Shown piece after piece: positions 1-5,138 of a DNA stretch of 5,138 nucleotides. A model generated the notes under the pieces. That model was not told the DNA's origin. It worked only from the letters and a program-made list of their open reading frames with translations, and made no database searches. Source of the stretch: an uncultured Collinsella sp. (GTDB lineage: Bacteria > Actinomycetota > Coriobacteriia > Coriobacteriales > Coriobacteriaceae); NCBI GenBank assembly GCA_902388545.1, contig CABMPS010000148.1, positions 1 through 5,138 of the forward strand, in the 5' to 3' direction. Within the stretch, counting starts at the first letter, position 1, and the number at the start of each line of letters is the position of its first letter. The position numbers were made by a program, and so were the translations under genes.

Positions 1-45
1 GACCGCCGATATATGGGGTCTGATGGTTTTACCAGAGAGGGCTAC

Positions 46-2790
46 TTACTCGTCTAGGAGATCCTGCGGCACTTCGTTTCCGTCGCCTAGGTCGACGGGG
101 GCTTTTTCGGCATCGGCTACGCCCTCACCCTCGACGTCCTCGCCTTCGGGCTTCTCCTTGGCGGCCGTCATGCGGGCGACAGCGCATACGCGGTCGTTGT
201 CGTCGACGGTCATCATCTTGACGCCCTGGGTGGCGCGGCCAGTCTGGCTGATCTCGTCGGTCTTGACGCGAATGACCGTCGCGCCCTCCGTCACGATGAA
301 CAACTCGTGCTGCGGGCCCACCGTCTTCATGGCCGCGAGGTTGCCCTTACGCTCGGTCATTTGGATGGTGTAGACGCCCTGGCCGCCGCGATTCTGCTCC
401 GGGTAGTCCGCGACCGGCGTGCGCTTGCCGTAGCCTCGCTCGGTGATGACGAATAAATCGCCGTTGCCGTTAGTGACTTCCATGCCCAGAACGCTCACGC
501 CGTCCTTCATACCGATACCGCGAACGCCGCTAGTATCGCGGCCGGTGGCGCGCACCTGCTCCTCGGAGAACATGATCGCCTTGCCCGCGGTGGTGGCCAG
601 GATAATCTTGTCGCCCTCGCGCACGCGGCGCACGTTCAGCAGCGCGTCGTCGTCACGCAGGTTGATAGCGATCAGGCCGTCGCGGCGGCTGCGGTCATAT
701 GCGCTCATTACGGTCTTCTTGACCATGCCGCTCTTGGTGGCAAACATCAGGTACTCGTCGGCAGGGAACTCGCGGCAGCTGATGACGCTCGCGATCTTCT
801 CGCCCTCCTCGAAGGGCAGCAGGTTGACGATCGCGGTACCGCGCGCCTGGCGCGTACCCACCGGCAGCTCGTGCACCTTCAGGCGATAGACCTTACCCTT
901 GCTCGAGAAGAACAGAACGTACTCGTGCGTGGACGCGATGAACATCTCGTCGATGACGTCGTCCTCTTTGAGGTTGACGCCCGACACGCCCTTGCCGCCG
1001 CGCTTCTGGGCGCGGTAGGCGGCCACCGGGATGCGCTTGACATAGCCTGTGTGGGTGATGGTCACGACCATGTCCTCATCGGCAATGAGGTCCTCGACGT
1101 CCAGGTCCTTCTCGACATGGCTGATCTCGGTGCGGCGCTTATCGCCGAACTTCTTGGAGATCTCGCGCATCTCTTCCTTAATGACGCCCAGGATCTTCTC
1201 CTCGTGCGCCAGCAGGTCCTCGTAGTAGGCGATGGCGCGGCGCAGGCCGTGCAGCTCTTCCTGGATCTTGTCGCGCTCCAGGCCGGTCAGGCGGCGCAGC
1301 TTCATCTCGAGGATGGCCGTGGTCTGCTCGGGCGTAAAGCCAAAGCGCTCGATCAGGCGGCTGCTGGCCTCGGAGTCGGTCTGCGAGGAGCGGATGATGC
1401 TGATGACCTCGTCGATATGGTCAAGGGCCATCAGGTAGCCCTCAAGGATATGCGCGCGGGCCTGGGCCTTCTTAAGGTCGAAGCGGGTGCGGCGGGTGAC
1501 GACGTCGACCTGGTGGTCGATGTAGTGCTGCAGCATCTCGCGCAGACTCAGGCATTTGGGAACGCCGTTGACAAGCGCCAAGTTGTTGGCGCCAAAGGTC
1601 GTCTGCAGCGAGGTGTACTTGTACAGGTTGTTGAGCACGACCTGCGGGATGACGCCCTTCTTGAGTTCGATGACCAGACGGATACCCTTCTGGTTGGACT
1701 CATCGCGCATATCCGAGATACCCTCGATGCGCTTGTCGTTGACGAGCTGGGCGATCTTCTCCTGCAGGGTGCCCTTGTTGACCATGTAGGGAATCTCGGT
1801 AAAGACCAGGCGGCTGCGGCCGGTCTTGGTGGACTCCACGTGAGCCTTGGCGCGCACGGTAATGGAGCCACGGCCGGTCTCGTAGCTCTGCTTAATACCG
1901 GCACTGCCCATGATGATGGCGCCGGTGGGGAAGTCCGGACCGGGCATGATCTGCATGAGCTCGTCGACAGTGGCGTCGGGATTATCGATCAGGTAGCAGG
2001 TTGCCTCGATCGCCTCGGTGAGGTTATGCGGGGCGATATTGGTGGCCATGCCGACGGCGATGCCCTGGCTGCCGTTGACCAGCAGGTTGGGGAAGCGCGC
2101 AGGCAGCGCCTGAGGCTCGGCGAGCGATTCGTCGTAGTTGGGCTGCCAGTCGACGGTATCCTTCTGCAAGTCACGCAGCAATTCCATGGCGGGCTTTGCC
2201 AGGCGGCTCTCGGTGTAACGCATGGCCGCCGCGCCGTCGCCGTCGATGTTACCGAAGTTGCCGTGACCGTCGATGAGCGGCGTGCGCATGGAGAACCACT
2301 GCGCCAGGCGGACCATGGCCTCATAGACCGCGTAGTCGCCATGCGGGTGGTACTTACCGATAACTTCGCCGACCGTCCAGGCCGACTTCTTGTGCGGGCG
2401 GTTGGGGTAGATGCCGCTCTCGTTCATCGCGTACAGGATGCGGCGGTGCACCGGCTTTAGGCCGTCGCGCACGTCCGGCAGGGCGCGCGCCGTGATGACC
2501 GACATCGAATACTCGATAAACGACTGCTTCATCTCGCGACCGAACTCCGAAATCTGGAGCTGGCCACCATTGATATCCTCGCCGGCCGAGGCGCCACGGT
2601 CGACTTCGCCAAAGCTCTCCTCGAGCTCACCGTCGTCCTCTTCCTCGTCATCATCGGCATCGGGGTTATAGGCGTCCGGATCGCCGTCCTCGCCCTGCTC
2701 AGCACGGGCAAGCAGGCGCCTCAGATCGTCGGGCATGCCGGCGTCGCCGGCCTCGCCCATACCCTCGTTATTGTTGATATCGTCTGCCAC
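46..2790 (-). CDS. gyrA: DNA gyrase subunit A
   Basis: This is the DNA-cleaving and DNA-wrapping subunit of DNA gyrase (A2B2), which introduces negative supercoils in the cytoplasm using ATP hydrolysed by GyrB. The 914-residue protein starts at GTG 2790, chosen because a perfect AGGAGGT lies just upstream in the 11-base gap after gyrB; the stop is TAA at 46-48. Residues 1 to about 78 form an acidic, low-complexity extension. The family core follows: [15 protein letters not shown] at 103-117, a winged-helix region with the quinolone-determining segment near 137-176, and the catalytic Tyr192 in [10 protein letters not shown], preceded by Arg191. Next come the tower ([18 protein letters not shown] from 234), a coiled-coil arm and the C-terminal beta-pinwheel from about 570. 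The pinwheel's GyrA box QKRGGKG at 595-601 separates gyrase from topoisomerase IV ParC. The last 40 or so residues are an acidic tail. The residue equivalent to E. coli Ser83 is Tyr153, and the Asp87 equivalent is Glu157. No frameshift is seen. Confidence 0.98.
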   Translation of the reverse strand: MADDINNNEGMGEAGDAGMPDDLRRLLARAEQGEDGDPDAYNPDADDDEEEDDGELEESFGEVDRGASAGEDINGGQLQISEFGREMKQSFIEYSMSVITARALPDVRDGLKPVHRRILYAMNESGIYPNRPHKKSAWTVGEVIGKYHPHGDYAVYEAMVRLAQWFSMRTPLIDGHGNFGNIDGDGAAAMRYTESRLAKPAMELLRDLQKDTVDWQPNYDESLAEPQALPARFPNLLVNGSQGIAVGMATNIAPHNLTEAIEATCYLIDNPDATVDELMQIMPGPDFPTGAIIMGSAGIKQSYETGRGSITVRAKAHVESTKTGRSRLVFTEIPYMVNKGTLQEKIAQLVNDKRIEGISDMRDESNQKGIRLVIELKKGVIPQVVLNNLYKYTSLQTTFGANNLALVNGVPKCLSLREMLQHYIDHQVDVVTRRTRFDLKKAQARAHILEGYLMALDHIDEVISIIRSSQTDSEASSRLIERFGFTPEQTTAILEMKLRRLTGLERDKIQEELHGLRRAIAYYEDLLAHEEKILGVIKEEMREISKKFGDKRRTEISHVEKDLDVEDLIADEDMVVTITHTGYVKRIPVAAYRAQKRGGKGVSGVNLKEDDVIDEMFIASTHEYVLFFSSKGKVYRLKVHELPVGTRQARGTAIVNLLPFEEGEKIASVISCREFPADEYLMFATKSGMVKKTVMSAYDRSRRDGLIAINLRDDDALLNVRRVREGDKIILATTAGKAIMFSEEQVRATGRDTSGVRGIGMKDGVSVLGMEVTNGNGDLFVITERGYGKRTPVADYPEQNRGGQGVYTIQMTERKGNLAAMKTVGPQHELFIVTEGATVIRVKTDEISQTGRATQGVKMMTVDDNDRVCAVARMTAAKEKPEGEDVEGEGVADAEKAPVDLGDGNEVPQDLLDE

Positions 2791-2793
2791 GTT

Positions 2794-2800
2794 ACCTCCT
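2794..2800 (-). promoter_or_regulatory. gyrA ribosome binding site
   Basis: AGGAGGT, read on the minus strand, lies four bases (counted from the GGAGG core) before the gyrA GTG start and one base after the gyrB TAA stop. It fixes the gyrA start at 2790 and shows that the long acidic N-terminus is translated. Its position directly after the gyrB stop would let ribosomes finishing gyrB re-initiate on gyrA, which suits balanced synthesis of the two subunits; the coupling is inferred. Confidence 0.9.
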
Positions 2801-2801
2801 C

Positions 2802-4874
<2,073 letters not shown>

Positions 4875-4881
4875 TTATCGT

Positions 4882-4911
4882 AAAAAAATACCCTCGGGAA
4901 CGAGGGTATTT
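4882..4911 (-). terminator. Rho-independent terminator after the DciA-like gene
   Basis: On the minus strand the arm AAATACCCTCG pairs perfectly with CGAGGGTATTT across a TTCC loop (11 bp stem, + strand 4886-4896 with 4901-4911). The descending arm runs into a stretch of T residues ending at 4882, the classic intrinsic terminator layout for transcripts coming from the right. It begins about 26 bases after the stop of the upstream gene and ends about 49 bases before the gyrB GTG. In the plus direction only three T follow the stem, so it is oriented for the minus strand. It should separate upstream transcription from gyrBA, fully or partly. Confidence 0.88.
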
Positions 4912-4937
4912 GGCTCTACAAGGCCACCAGATGCGAT

Positions 4938-5138
4938 TTAAGGCTCTTTTTTGCTTTGCACGCCCTTGGCCCACTCGGCGCTGGCTCTCATGGCATTCTC
5001 GAGGGCCTCGCGCAGTTTTTGGTCTTCGATGGGCGCCACCTGGCGCTCGATCTCGGTGCGCTCGGCCTCACTTAGGTCGGCGTGCGGGGCCGGCCTGCGC
5101 TCGGTCGTCGCCGGGCGCAGGCGTTCCTTGGCGGCGGG
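4938..5138 (-). CDS. DciA-like / DUF721 family protein, C-terminal part (5' end outside window)
   Basis: An open frame runs in from the right edge and ends at TAA 4938-4940, giving the last 66 residues of a protein. The visible part is highly charged and helix-prone. It begins with a basic Arg/Pro/Ala-rich linker, followed by DLSEAERTEIERQVAPIEDQ and the segment LREALENAMRASAEWAKG, then a lysine-rich end. No start codon with an SD is visible, so it is truncated by the window. The call rests mainly on position: a DUF721 gene lies between recF and gyrB in many Actinobacteria. The C-terminal LREAL..AM.AS.EWA pattern also resembles tails I associate with those proteins. The conserved DUF721 domain itself would lie outside the window. 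DciA family members are implicated in loading the replicative helicase DnaB, which fits the replication cluster. The alternative is an unrelated small coiled-coil protein; the frame and stop are firm, the family is moderate. It is followed by a terminator before gyrB. Confidence 0.65.
   Translation of the reverse strand, partial: PAAKERLRPATTERRPAPHADLSEAERTEIERQVAPIEDQKLREALENAMRASAEWAKGVQSKKEP

Noticed and set aside
1..20. Possible hairpin or start of a terminator downstream of gyrA (GACC...GGTC)
   Set aside because: Only four pairs form before a mismatch, and no T-run is visible because the window ends. No tRNA or gene start is recognisable in bases 1-45.
871..2460. Long plus-strand open frame (529 codons) antisense to gyrA
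   Set aside because: It lies wholly opposite a strongly conserved gyrA. Its translation is a repetitive Val/Leu/Asp/Ala/Gly composition typical of the reverse complement of GC-rich codons, with no recognisable domain.

Overview
The window carries the end of a replication and topology gene cluster, read entirely on the minus strand. From right to left it holds the 3' end of a small gene that looks like a DciA/DUF721 family protein (4938-5138, cut by the window edge), a strong intrinsic terminator (4882-4911), gyrB (2802-4832) and gyrA (46-2790). The order DUF721 - gyrB - gyrA matches the end of the dnaA-dnaN-recF-DUF721-gyrB-gyrA cluster that lies next to the chromosomal origin in many Actinobacteria. 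The origin side would therefore lie beyond the right edge of the window; this is inferred, because dnaA, dnaN and recF are not visible here.

The DNA is GC-rich (by eye roughly 60%). GyrB is the short form without the large proteobacterial Toprim insert, and GyrA has the box QKRGGKG. Together with the gene order this suggests an actinobacterial host, most likely a member of the Coriobacteriia such as Collinsella or a relative. That assignment rests on protein flavour and synteny, not on a search.

gyrB and gyrA are 11 bases apart and each has a near-perfect Shine-Dalgarno (SD) sequence and a GTG start, so they form a tight gyrBA operon. The two proteins assemble as A2B2 DNA gyrase, which uses ATP to introduce negative supercoils. 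All catalytic motifs in both subunits are intact: the GHKL ATPase, QTK loop and Toprim metal site in GyrB, and the active-site Tyr and C-terminal beta-pinwheel in GyrA. The terminator between the DciA-like gene and gyrB implies that gyrBA is transcribed at least partly on its own.

I see no undescribed multi-gene system here. Points worth a second look are Tyr at the GyrA position equivalent to E. coli Ser83 (the main quinolone-contact residue), acidic extensions at both ends of GyrA, a short charged insert in GyrB at the place where proteobacterial GyrB has its large insert, and the compact terminator-to-gyrB leader with no clear promoter. Bases 1-45, downstream of gyrA, show no recognisable feature.
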